Positions 1-7,706 of a stretch of DNA of 13,905 nt are shown in pieces. The DNA is taken from the NCBI GenBank assembly GCA_945877885.1, contig CAMCSI010000016.1, positions 1-13,905 on the forward strand. The letters run 5' to 3'. Position numbers and translations under genes: made by a program. Below the pieces are notes generated by a model that was given only the letters and a program-made list of their open reading frames with translations, was not told the origin of the DNA and made no database searches. Source of the stretch: Chlamydia trachomatis (GTDB lineage Bacteria; Chlamydiota; Chlamydiia; Chlamydiales; 2-12-FULL-49-11). How positions within the stretch are numbered: position 1 is the stretch's first letter; every line of letters starts with the position of its first letter.

Positions 1-1
1 T

Positions 2-499
2 AAACGGCTTTATCAGTATGCAAATATCAAATCGTATAGCTTCCATTTTGCCCGATTTATTTTTAAATTCTATGAAGGTGTAGACATCACAGCAAGTGTA
101 GATGATTATGTTAAAACCAATGACTTTGAAGTGCTTGCAGAAGTGTATAAGGCTTATGCAGATAAAGGACATAAACTTCATGAAGAAGCGCTATGTTTGA
201 TGGATCAAGAAAAGCGTTATAAGGCAAAAGCAATTGATAGCGAAACTCTTAAGAAATACAAAGAATTTGTAAAAGAGGATTCCTCGTGGGTGTTTTTTGA
301 AGAAAATTCCATAGGTAAAGATAGAAAATTCTTCTCATTTCCAGTATTGCAAAAAAATGGTATGATCGCTTCGGCAGATCAAATTTCAGAGGTGAATATT
401 CCTGTGAATATGAGCAATTGGGTGTTTGTTGCCCCTGAGCATAAAGATTTTTTTGAGAAGAAAGAAGATGAGATTTACAAAAGTAGCCAAGAGTCTTGA
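2..499 (+). CDS. C-terminal part of a soluble protein, possibly HD-type phosphohydrolase
   Basis: The frame is open from the first bases of the window, so the gene begins upstream and about 165 C-terminal residues are seen. An internal GTG at 131 is not needed as a start, because the frame continues upstream of it without a stop. The product is soluble, charged and helical, with no membrane segment. The stretch with VDDYVKTNDFEVL, followed by a Leu/His/Arg-rich helix and ending near WVFVAPEHKDFF, resembles by eye the C-terminal part of COG1078-type HD phosphohydrolases (dNTPase-like). The HD motif itself would lie outside the window, so this is a weak guess. The 3' end overlaps the next gene by 32 bp, which suggests translational coupling. 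Coding status is fairly sure; the function is not. Confidence 0.6.
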   Translation, partial: KRLYQYANIKSYSFHFARFIFKFYEGVDITASVDDYVKTNDFEVLAEVYKAYADKGHKLHEEALCLMDQEKRYKAKAIDSETLKKYKEFVKEDSSWVFFEENSIGKDRKFFSFPVLQKNGMIASADQISEVNIPVNMSNWVFVAPEHKDFFEKKEDEIYKSSQES

Positions 500-1718
500 T
501 CACTATTCCCTGAAAGAAAAAACCTTTATTTTTTACCTGCTCATTTGTGGATTTATGATCTGCGCTGAGGCTGCAATCACAAAAAGTGTTTCTACCTCCT
601 TTTTTATCCATACCTACGGCCCTGAAAGTTACCCTTACGCTTGGATAGCGTCGCTACCCTTAAATTTTTTTATTGTCTACTTATACAATAAAAATATTGC
701 AAACTATGGATGTACCGCTATTATGGGGGTTGTTCTCCTTTTTACCATCCTTTTTAATCTGTTTTGTTATTATTTTTTACAATTGATTGCCCCTCTTGCT
801 TTTCTTCTTTATCTATGGAAAGAGGTCTTTATCATGTTTATGCTCCATAATCTTTGGTCAGTGATTCATTCAACCATCACTTTTGAGAAAGCAAAATACC
901 TTTATGGGATCTTTTTTGGAGTAGGGGGGCTCGGATCAGTTGCTGGAAGTTTTGCAGCGGGAATGTATGCTGTTTCTATCGGTAGTGCAGCTTTACTTCT
1001 TCTAACTTTACCTTTGTATATGATGACTTTTTTTTGTTTTAAAAAAGGAGTATCCATTCGAAGTGAAATGAAATCCCAGGAGTCAATTTCTCTTACGATA
1101 GAAAGAGGAAACATGAAATATGGGTTAAATCTTATCAAAGGATCAACACTTTTAAAGTTTATCTTATTTATTGTGGTAGCTATGCAAGTATCTGCTACGG
1201 TTATGGAGTATCAGTTTGGTCTATTTGTAAAAGAGAGCTTTGAAAGTCTTGATCTACGCACTGCTTATATGGGGAAAATCTTAGGTGTAGTAAACTCTAT
1301 TAATGTCCTTATCCAATTTTTTGGAGGGTATATCCTCATTAAAACAGTAGGGGTGATGGGAGTGTATTTGATGATCCCGATGACGCTTTTTGCTGGACTT
1401 TGTATGGGTTTTTTAAGCAATTACTTTAATTTCATGACTTTTAACTATGGATTGATCAAATGCTATGACTATTCTCTTTTTGGCATTGTCACAGCTCTTT
1501 TGTATATACCATTAACAATAGAGGAAAAATTTCAGGCAAAATCAATCATAGATATTTTTGCCTATAGGGGCTCAAAAGCGATCGTTTCTTTGCTACTTTT
1601 CCTATTATATGGATATAAAATAGATCTTAGGTATTTTTTACTTACACTGCTAGCTCTTTGGGGCTTTGTTGTTTATTTCAGTGATCGTAGATTTAAACAC
1701 CTCGCCTATAGAACTTAA
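468..1718 (+). CDS. NTT-like (ATP/ADP-translocase superfamily) membrane transporter, copy 1
   Basis: A 416-residue polytopic membrane protein with about 10-12 hydrophobic segments. I chose ATG 468 because a purine-rich ribosome site (GAGAAGAAAG) lies just before it; a TTG at 426 would add 14 residues and has poorer support. The C-terminal block with IPLTIEEKFQAK and IIDIFAYRG (residues 347-368) corresponds to the conserved IPL-x-x-E-x-K-x-x-x-K-x-x-ID block of ATP/ADP-translocase-type carriers. The N-terminal AEAAITKSVS and the central GGLGSVAGS blocks are shared with the paralogue at 2066-3385. Where the paralogue has KEMLYIPL, this copy has TALLYIPL, so a charged pair typical of the family is missing. 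At about 420 residues it is shorter than classical NTTs (about 500). The substrate cannot be assigned; nucleotides are a guess from family membership. Confidence 0.8.
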   Translation: MRFTKVAKSLDHYSLKEKTFIFYLLICGFMICAEAAITKSVSTSFFIHTYGPESYPYAWIASLPLNFFIVYLYNKNIANYGCTAIMGVVLLFTILFNLFCYYFLQLIAPLAFLLYLWKEVFIMFMLHNLWSVIHSTITFEKAKYLYGIFFGVGGLGSVAGSFAAGMYAVSIGSAALLLLTLPLYMMTFFCFKKGVSIRSEMKSQESISLTIERGNMKYGLNLIKGSTLLKFILFIVVAMQVSATVMEYQFGLFVKESFESLDLRTAYMGKILGVVNSINVLIQFFGGYILIKTVGVMGVYLMIPMTLFAGLCMGFLSNYFNFMTFNYGLIKCYDYSLFGIVTALLYIPLTIEEKFQAKSIIDIFAYRGSKAIVSLLLFLLYGYKIDLRYFLLTLLALWGFVVYFSDRRFKHLAYRT

Positions 1719-1940
1719 TGCATCAGTGACCAATTCCACATCCTTAACTGAGGCAGACTTTATCTTTTCTTGAAATATTTTTGCTGCAAATGTTAAAAAT
1801 TCTTTAGTATATAAGCCAAGTATTACAGAATCTGAAATCACTTCAGCTATGATAGTAGCACTCCACAAGGGTAGCTTGGCCATCACTGCAACAAAATATT
1901 CCTCTGGGGTTGCTGTTGTACTTAGAGTCATATAACCCAT
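1650..1940 (-). CDS. small hypothetical protein on the minus strand
   Basis: A 96-residue frame that overlaps the 3' end of the first transporter gene by 69 bp in antisense. Base composition argues that it is real: 1719-1940 is moderately GC and open only in this frame, whereas 1941-2065 beyond its start drops abruptly to very AT-rich spacer. The product looks helical, with a mildly hydrophobic middle (around AEVISDSVILGLYTKEFL) and no clear signal peptide or full membrane span. The ribosome site before ATG 1940 is weak; a second ATG nine bases inside (1931) is an alternative start. I do not recognise the family. It would share its upstream region with the divergent second transporter gene. 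Confidence 0.5.
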   Translation of the reverse strand: MGYMTLSTTATPEEYFVAVMAKLPLWSATIIAEVISDSVILGLYTKEFLTFAAKIFQEKIKSASVKDVELVTDALSSIGEVFKSTITEINNKAPKS

Positions 1941-2065
1941 TTGGTTTGTTTTTAAAGCAATAGATTACATTAATTACAATTTAATGTACATTTCTTAACG
2001 TTTAATTTAAAAAAACAAAAATAAAGTAAAAAATTTACTCTTCCTCATTAAATGGGGTAAGTGTT
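1941..2065. promoter_or_regulatory. AT-rich divergent spacer with two inverted repeats
   Basis: This spacer lies between the small minus-strand gene and the second transporter gene. It contains TACATTAA (1966-1973) and its perfect reverse complement TTAATGTA (1981-1988), separated by 7 nt. It also contains AGTAAA (2025-2030) and TTTACT (2034-2039), separated by 3 nt. The arrangement would suit operators or a promoter region. Because the DNA is so AT-rich, chance repeats are possible, and I could not assign clear -35/-10 boxes. Confidence 0.35.
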
Positions 2066-3385
2066 ATGTTATATTCAAGCTTATTCTGGAAATGCATGCA
2101 AATTCTTTTTTTAAAAAAAATACTTACTGAGTATAGAAGCTATAGTCGAGCCGAAAAAATTTTTATTGTTTGTATGATGCTTTGTAGTTTTGCAATAACC
2201 GCCGAGGCTGCAATTACTAGATCTGTAAGTGCTTCTGTATTTTTAGGGGTGTACGGCCCTAAAATTTTACCTTATGCATGGCTTGTCTCATTACCCTTAA
2301 ATTTTGCCGTAGTGCTCTTATATAACAGATATATTCCAAGATTAGGGGCTAAGAAAATGATGGGATTAGTGCTTGGTTCGGCCATCTTATTCATCCTCTA
2401 CTGCGCCTTTAATTTGAAGGGGCACAAAACATTGCCATTTATCCTTTATTTATGGAAGGATATATTTATTATTTTCATGTTTCACAAATTGTGGTCTGTG
2501 ATTAATTCTACAGTACAATTATCAAAAGCTAAGTATATTTATGGCTTTTTCTATGGCCTTGGTGGCTTAGGATCGGTGTTAGGAAGTATGGTGCCGAGCT
2601 TTTTTGCCACTACCTTTGGGACAGAAAAGCTATTACTTGCCGCCTTACCTTTTTATTTCATTACCTTTTTTGCTTATTCAACGGCAATCAACAGTAGAAA
2701 AGATATTACTAATTCTCAAAATATCTCTATGAGCATGAAAACGGGTAATATGAGTCATGGTTTAACGCTTATAAAAAACTCTAAACTACTTAGGTTTATT
2801 CTTATTATAGTACTTGGAATGCAGGTTTCCTCTACCATTTTAGATTATCAATTTAGCATCTATTTAAAAGAGACATTTCCTGAGCTTGATTTACGAACAG
2901 AGTTTATGGGTAGATTGTTTGGATTTGTAAACACCATTAATGTGTTTTTACAATTTTTCGGCAGTATTTTCCTATTAAAGGTGATAGGTATTAGAGCCAC
3001 TCATCTGATGATTCCATTACTATTAATGAGTAATGCTTTTATGTTCTTTATTTACCCACGATTTAATGTGATTTGTGCAGGTTTTGGAGCCATTAAGTCT
3101 TTGGACTATTCAATTTTTGGTATTGCCAAGGAAATGCTTTATATACCTCTTTCTGTGGAAGAAAAATTCCAGGCAAAGGCAATTATTGATGTGTTTGCCT
3201 ACAGAAGTTCAAAGACAATTGTATCCTTGCTTATTTTAAGTCTGACCTATTTTTATGGACAAAACATCATTCAGCTGTTATCTATTTCAGTTATATGTGT
3301 TTTTGCTGTTTGGATTTATTCAGTAATTTCTATGAAAGAATACTTTTCCACCATCGAAAATAAAAAACCAACATTGAATAAATAA
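2066..3385 (+). CDS. NTT-like (ATP/ADP-translocase superfamily) membrane transporter, copy 2
   Basis: A 439-residue polytopic membrane protein, collinear and almost gapless with the copy at 468-1718. Shared blocks include AEAAIT(K/R)SVS near residue 46, LPYAW-x-x-SLPLNF near 68-80, LYLWKD near 127, GLGGLGSVLGS near 164, LDLRT near 274 and EEKFQAKAIIDVFAYR at 365-380. It keeps the KEMLYIPL sequence (355-362) seen in ATP/ADP-translocase-type proteins, so it is likely the more canonical copy. Start: ATG 2066 follows GGGGTAAG; ATG 2096 (10 residues shorter, behind GGAAA) fits the paralogue's N-terminus about as well. The HlyD-type adaptor follows 68 bp downstream on the same strand. The likely role is inner-membrane solute or nucleotide exchange; direction and substrate are unknown. 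Confidence 0.82.
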   Translation: MLYSSLFWKCMQILFLKKILTEYRSYSRAEKIFIVCMMLCSFAITAEAAITRSVSASVFLGVYGPKILPYAWLVSLPLNFAVVLLYNRYIPRLGAKKMMGLVLGSAILFILYCAFNLKGHKTLPFILYLWKDIFIIFMFHKLWSVINSTVQLSKAKYIYGFFYGLGGLGSVLGSMVPSFFATTFGTEKLLLAALPFYFITFFAYSTAINSRKDITNSQNISMSMKTGNMSHGLTLIKNSKLLRFILIIVLGMQVSSTILDYQFSIYLKETFPELDLRTEFMGRLFGFVNTINVFLQFFGSIFLLKVIGIRATHLMIPLLLMSNAFMFFIYPRFNVICAGFGAIKSLDYSIFGIAKEMLYIPLSVEEKFQAKAIIDVFAYRSSKTIVSLLILSLTYFYGQNIIQLLSISVICVFAVWIYSVISMKEYFSTIENKKPTLNK

Positions 3386-3420
3386 ATTATTTGATAAAAA
3401 CATCCATAGCCTTTACTGTT

Positions 3421-3443
3421 AAAAAATAGACTGTCTATTTTTT
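3421..3443. repeat. perfect 11-1-11 palindrome before the adaptor gene
   Basis: AAAAAATAGAC (3421-3431), a single T, then its exact reverse complement GTCTATTTTTT (3433-3443). It sits 35 bp after the transporter stop and 10 bp before the adaptor ATG, directly against the GGGG of the ribosome site. It could be an operator for a dimeric regulator, a weak bidirectional terminator (short GC core, U6 on either strand), or an RNA hairpin that controls access to the ribosome site. Confidence 0.6.
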
Positions 3444-3453
3444 GGGGTGAAAT

Positions 3454-4560
3454 ATGTTAAAGAAAGGGTTATTGACACTATCGATTGGCTCTTGGGTACT
3501 GCTTGTTTGTTTTATGACATACATTATTGCGATGAAAAGATCAAAAACTGAGATTATGGAAGATCTTTTTTGTGATAATGGGCCGATTGAGCAGCGTGAA
3601 GTTTACCCTAAAACTTTTACTATCCCCTATAAGTCCTATGTACAATCCGAAGGTATCGTTGTTCCTGCTACAGGTTATATAAAAATCACAAACCCTATTG
3701 AGGGTGTGGTGGAAAAGGTTTTTGTTGGTTTGGGAGAAATGGTCACAGAAAACGCCCCCTTATTCAAAATCAAAGACAATGCCATCTATGTTGAAATTAA
3801 GGAATGTGAGGCTCGGCTTGATAAATCTATTGCCCAGCTTGAATTTCGCCGCAAAGGCCCATCGACTTATGCTCTTTTAAGCAAACAAAAGGAGATAGAG
3901 GAGATTGCATTAAAAAAATCAGGTCAAGAAAAAGAGGCGCAAATTTTCCAAACTTTATTAGAAAAAACAGCAGTGAGCTCTATTGAAACCGATGAGAAGA
4001 ATCTATTCTTACAAATTACAGAAAAGTCCTTAGAAAAGGCGCAAGCTGAATACGATGATTTAAAGGCTGATATGAGCTCTGAAGAGGAGGATATCTATTT
4101 ACATGAGATAGAGGAGAAAAAGGCAGCCTTAAAATTAAGTGCACTAAAGCTTGAAAGTTCACTTGTTAAGTCACCAATGATAGCTCGTGTTGCAAAAATT
4201 TCTGTAGCAGAAGGGGAGTTTTTAAGTAGCAAAGGCTTATGTGGTGTAACTTTAGTTAAAGAGCACCCATCAATGATTAAAGTGAGCGTTTCGGAAGAAG
4301 AGGCATATAAAATCAAAAGAGGGGAAGCCCTTAAGGCTATTGCAATTCACCCTGACAACCCAAACCTGTATTTTGTACTAGATTATGTCTCTTATAGCCC
4401 TAAAATGAGTATTTATAAAAACGGAGAAAGATCTTTAGAATTGTACTTTTCATTCCACAAAGATAATATCCCGGTCTATCTAGAGCAGTCGCTCATTGTC
4501 TTTATAGAGGCGACTAATCCTTTAAACCTATCATTTTTACACCATAAATTTGGCTATTGA
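3454..4560 (+). CDS. HlyD/MFP-family periplasmic adaptor protein
   Basis: A 368-residue protein with the usual adaptor layout. There is one N-terminal membrane anchor (about residues 6-27). The first half of a biotinyl/lipoyl-like domain contains NPIEGVVEKVFVGLGEMV (80-97). A long charged helical hairpin follows (about 112-236), then the returning half of the lipoyl domain (SSLVKSPMIARVAKI, 235-249, and VAEGEFL), and a beta-rich C-terminal barrel region (about 270-352). The length is typical. Such proteins bridge an inner-membrane pump and an outer-membrane channel. No ABC, RND or outer-membrane-factor gene is adjacent; the only membrane genes beside it are the transporter-like pair upstream. 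The ribosome site is GGGGTGA just before ATG 3454, immediately next to the palindrome. It converges on the next gene with a 9-bp gap. The family assignment is good; the partner is unknown. Confidence 0.85.
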   Translation: MLKKGLLTLSIGSWVLLVCFMTYIIAMKRSKTEIMEDLFCDNGPIEQREVYPKTFTIPYKSYVQSEGIVVPATGYIKITNPIEGVVEKVFVGLGEMVTENAPLFKIKDNAIYVEIKECEARLDKSIAQLEFRRKGPSTYALLSKQKEIEEIALKKSGQEKEAQIFQTLLEKTAVSSIETDEKNLFLQITEKSLEKAQAEYDDLKADMSSEEEDIYLHEIEEKKAALKLSALKLESSLVKSPMIARVAKISVAEGEFLSSKGLCGVTLVKEHPSMIKVSVSEEEAYKIKRGEALKAIAIHPDNPNLYFVLDYVSYSPKMSIYKNGERSLELYFSFHKDNIPVYLEQSLIVFIEATNPLNLSFLHHKFGY

Positions 4561-4569
4561 CTTGATTGT

Positions 4570-5910
4570 TTATTCACTCACAATACTTGTCATACAATGT
4601 GGCCCTGCTCCGTCTACTTGTAAATAGACATGATTTTGATATGGGTTATTTTTTCCTATGAAATGACATTTTACACCAATTTCCGTTAAAGCCGCTTTAA
4701 ATGACAACTGCTCGCTTTTTAATTCTTCATACGATCCGAAACAAAAGTAATGATAGGTTCCATCTTTAGCTTTCATGGATACTCCATTTAAAAAGTTAAA
4801 TGTTTCGTAATAATCTGACTTACAATAACTTTTCTTTACATCAGATGAAATAAAATCTGTTATACCAGAAAGTGGTAAGTTGCCAAGCACCCTTATTACT
4901 TTTAGGTCACTTTGCTCTAGCTTTAAGGCCATTTGATCTAGTATTTCTTGCTTTATCGCTAATACTTTTTTTGTATCGGTAAGATTTAAGGGGGCTCCCG
5001 GCATTCTTATTGATTTTTTAATTAATTCTGTTTTTTCTACCGCAAGCAGTTGATAACGCTCTAGGTTTTCTGAATCTGCAGCAAGGACAGAGTCATAGGA
5101 ACCTACTACAACATAGCCAGGTCTTGGAGAACATATGTCTAGGTCAAGGTGATAAGAGTTTTGTGGAAGTAGGACTATTTTATCGTTTTTTCTAATTTTA
5201 TATGTGTACCTTAAAAAATTAATGACATCTTGCTTAAGTTCATTATAAGCTTCCTCTTCTGTTAATCTTTGATCAATTAATTCTGCCTCTAAGCTTAATG
5301 TTTGAATAATAAATTCATTTTCGATGCTATATTCACCAACTGCAAGAACCTTATTTCCATGTTGATCAGTGAGCTTTAACATATTTCCACAAGAGATGGG
5401 GGTAAATGTGAAATTAGCAAGTTGATCAGGTGAAACTATTGATTTTAAACACTTTTCAATTTGATTTTTCTCTAAAAAACCGTCATAAACTTCAGATTGT
5501 GAAGCACCTAAAGCAAGGTTATCAGCAACTTTTACATATTTAAATTTATCTAAAGCGTTATTACCAGCAAACTTTGCTGATAAAAATCTTCTACAAGCAT
5601 CATGTATTTTATTTAGAGGGTGGGCAGGCTTTCTTGTAATTTTCAAGCCATCTATAGCTGCATCCATTATATCCTGAGGATAAGGTGTATAAAAATCGGG
5701 ATCATTAGGTAGAAATCTTGCATCCCCTCCAAGTCTAGTGACTTTTTCTTGAAGCTCTGATAATACACTGATTGAGGTGCCTAAATAGAGTTTATTTCTA
5801 TCCGTGACTCTTGCATTTCCCCATCTTTGTCTAGCGGGGGAAGCTGCTGTCCCACCTTCATCTGTTGAAAGGTTTTGGGGTTGAAGATGTAAAATAGTTG
5901 AAATAGCCAT
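4570..5910 (-). CDS. putative guanidino-group-modifying enzyme (deiminase/amidinotransferase fold)
   Basis: A 446-residue soluble protein without signal peptide. Three spaced motifs match the catalytic plan of the superfamily that includes peptidylarginine, agmatine and arginine deiminases. They are YPQD with Asp80 (compare the QD of peptidylarginine deiminases), H254-L-D256 inside SYHLDLDI, and a C-terminal H438-C439 in GAGPHCMTS, seven residues before the end. In the family the Cys is the nucleophile and the His and Asp residues position the guanidinium. A segment NFLNGVSM (372-379) fits another core strand. The N-terminal 30 residues are low in structure and could be a targeting tail. Overall sequence is otherwise not one I recognise, so the substrate (free arginine derivative, agmatine or protein arginine) is open. 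ATG 5910 has a weak ribosome site. It is divergent from malic enzyme. The family call rests on motifs and order only. Confidence 0.6.
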   Translation of the reverse strand: MAISTILHLQPQNLSTDEGGTAASPARQRWGNARVTDRNKLYLGTSISVLSELQEKVTRLGGDARFLPNDPDFYTPYPQDIMDAAIDGLKITRKPAHPLNKIHDACRRFLSAKFAGNNALDKFKYVKVADNLALGASQSEVYDGFLEKNQIEKCLKSIVSPDQLANFTFTPISCGNMLKLTDQHGNKVLAVGEYSIENEFIIQTLSLEAELIDQRLTEEEAYNELKQDVINFLRYTYKIRKNDKIVLLPQNSYHLDLDICSPRPGYVVVGSYDSVLAADSENLERYQLLAVEKTELIKKSIRMPGAPLNLTDTKKVLAIKQEILDQMALKLEQSDLKVIRVLGNLPLSGITDFISSDVKKSYCKSDYYETFNFLNGVSMKAKDGTYHYFCFGSYEELKSEQLSFKAALTEIGVKCHFIGKNNPYQNHVYLQVDGAGPHCMTSIVSE

Positions 5911-6013
5911 AATTTTTAGGCAAATAGGATAAGATAAATTCCTATTTATTTACACATTTTTATTGATTGAAACTTTATTTTATGGATAGTCATGCCTATA
6001 AAGAAGAGGATAA
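5911..6013. promoter_or_regulatory. divergent spacer between deiminase-like gene and malic enzyme
   Basis: This 103-bp AT-rich spacer must hold start signals for both divergent genes. On the plus strand TTGATT (5963-5968) and GATAGT (5985-5990) are 16 bp apart and could be a weak promoter for malic enzyme. AGAGGA just before ATG 6014 is a good ribosome site. No convincing minus-strand promoter was found. Confidence 0.3.
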
Positions 6014-7663
6014 ATGGAACATTCTAAGCCACATAGAATTAAAGTCTCAAAAAAGGGAAAGTCATTACTAGGGCATTCCATTTTAAATAAAGGGTCTGCT
6101 TTTACCGAAAAAGAGAGACAAGAGTTTGAGCTTGAGGGACTTTTACCTCCAAGTGTTTCTTCCATGGATCAACAATTGCAAAGAAGGTGGGCAAATTTTC
6201 AACAGTGCAAGGATGATATCTCTAAATATAACTTTCTAACAGATTTACAAAATAGAAATGAGACCTTATTTTTTCGATTTTGTAATGACCATGTTTATGA
6301 AACATTGCCTTTTATCTATACCCCAGTAGTAGGCGAGGCGGCCCTTAACTTCAGTCTTCAGTATCATTACAGCCGAGGTTTGTATATTCCTTATGATAAG
6401 AAAGATGAGATAGAAAATATACTCAAAAACTTTGAAGAAGAGGATATTCGGGTGATAGTTGCTACAGATGGGGGGAGGATTTTAGGATTAGGCGATGTTG
6501 GTGTTGGGGGTATGACCATTCCAATTGGCAAGACTTCTCTTTATACTCTTTTTGGTGGTATTCACCCTACCAAAGTTCTTCCGGTTTTCTTAGATGTAGG
6601 TACGGATAATGAGGCTCTTTTAAAAGATCCTTTATATCTTGGTAGACGAGAAAATAGAATGACAGGGGATGAGTACTTTGAATTTATGGACGCTTTTGTT
6701 GCTGCGGTAAAAAAAGTCTTTCCTATGGCGATGCTTCAGTGGGAGGATCTTTTAGGAATTCATGCCCAAAAGGTTTTGGATCGCTATAAAGACAACATCC
6801 TTTCATTTAATGATGATATTCAAGGAACAGCAGGGGTAGTTCTTGCTGGACTATTAACAGCCCTAAAGATGAAAGAGTCAGAGCTTAAAAATGAAAAAAT
6901 TGCCATTTTTGGCGGCGGGGCAGCGGGTCTTGGTGTGGCTCATATGATTTATCGCTATCTTTTACACAATAAAGTGTCGGAAAAAATTGCACGAAATATG
7001 ATCCATATTATTGATAAAAATGGACTTACCTATAAAAATCAAGATAAGATTAGAGAGGAACATAAGTTTTTTGCAAAAGATAAGCCCTCTGGACTGGATG
7101 AAGTTATACAACTTGATGATGTAATAAAACATTATGAGATTACAATATTAATTGGCGCTTCAGCAAGGCCTAATGCGTTTACAGAACAAACGATGAAGTT
7201 AATGCTTAAAAACACAGACTGTCCAATTGTTTTTCCTCTTTCAAATCCGGATACTAAAGCTGAAGGAACCCCAGAAATGATCATTAACGCAACAAAAGGG
7301 AAGGCAATTGTGGCCACCGGTACTGCGTTTAAAGATGTGAATTATTGTGGTAAAACATACCATATTGGTCAGTGTAATAACGTCTATATTTTTCCTGGAA
7401 TTGGACTCTTTACTACAGCTTTTTCCATTAAAACGATCCCCGAAGAATTTTTCTATATTGCAGGGGAAACGTTGTCAAGAATTTCTCCACCACTTTTGTT
7501 TCCTAAATTTGAAAATCTTAAGGGGGCTTCTAAATCTATTGCTTTAGAAATTGCAAAATATGCTGTGACTAAAAAAATAGTTCCTCAAATGAGCGAAGAA
7601 GAAATCATTCAAAAATTAGATTTAACTATTTGGAATCCAGAATATAAAGAGTATTATAGTTAG
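6014..7663 (+). CDS. maeA: NAD-dependent malic enzyme
   Basis: A complete 549-residue protein, close to the length of E. coli MaeA (565). It oxidatively decarboxylates malate to pyruvate and CO2 in the cytoplasm, with NAD+ as the probable cofactor. Family motifs in order: YTPVVGEA with the catalytic Tyr102; TDGGRILGLGDVGVGGM (151-167); IPIGK with the catalytic Lys173; FLDVGTDN (192-199); the metal ligands of QWEDLLG (Glu244, Asp245) and FNDDIQGTAG (Asp267/Asp268); the nucleotide-binding loop IFGGGAAGLGVA (298-309); PLSNPD (408-413); and CNNVYIFPGIGL (454-465). The second nucleotide-binding segment reads GASARPNAF (381-389) where many homologues have GVS-x-x-GG-AF, a mild deviation. Start ATG 6014 follows AGAGGA at good spacing. 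The plus strand has no U-tract terminator after the stop. A carbon route from host malate to pyruvate is a reasonable inference. Confidence 0.95.
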   Translation: MEHSKPHRIKVSKKGKSLLGHSILNKGSAFTEKERQEFELEGLLPPSVSSMDQQLQRRWANFQQCKDDISKYNFLTDLQNRNETLFFRFCNDHVYETLPFIYTPVVGEAALNFSLQYHYSRGLYIPYDKKDEIENILKNFEEEDIRVIVATDGGRILGLGDVGVGGMTIPIGKTSLYTLFGGIHPTKVLPVFLDVGTDNEALLKDPLYLGRRENRMTGDEYFEFMDAFVAAVKKVFPMAMLQWEDLLGIHAQKVLDRYKDNILSFNDDIQGTAGVVLAGLLTALKMKESELKNEKIAIFGGGAAGLGVAHMIYRYLLHNKVSEKIARNMIHIIDKNGLTYKNQDKIREEHKFFAKDKPSGLDEVIQLDDVIKHYEITILIGASARPNAFTEQTMKLMLKNTDCPIVFPLSNPDTKAEGTPEMIINATKGKAIVATGTAFKDVNYCGKTYHIGQCNNVYIFPGIGLFTTAFSIKTIPEEFFYIAGETLSRISPPLLFPKFENLKGASKSIALEIAKYAVTKKIVPQMSEEEIIQKLDLTIWNPEYKEYYS

Positions 7664-7666
7664 GGT

Positions 7667-7706
7667 AAAAAATGGGGGGTACATAAAGGGCTAAAACATA
7701 CCCCCC
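7667..7706 (-). terminator. intrinsic terminator, minus strand
   Basis: Minus-strand GGGGGGTA (7706-7699) pairs with TACCCCCC (7681-7674), leaving a 17-nt loop. It is followed by one A and six T (7672-7667). On the plus strand the same stem is followed by GAAG, so it works as a U-tract terminator only for leftward transcription. Confidence 0.65.

Noticed and set aside
249..611. Open minus-strand frame of about 120 codons
   Set aside because: It lies opposite two coding frames that make better sense, has odd composition (Cys, Ser, Lys rich), and has no ribosome site; judged a shadow.
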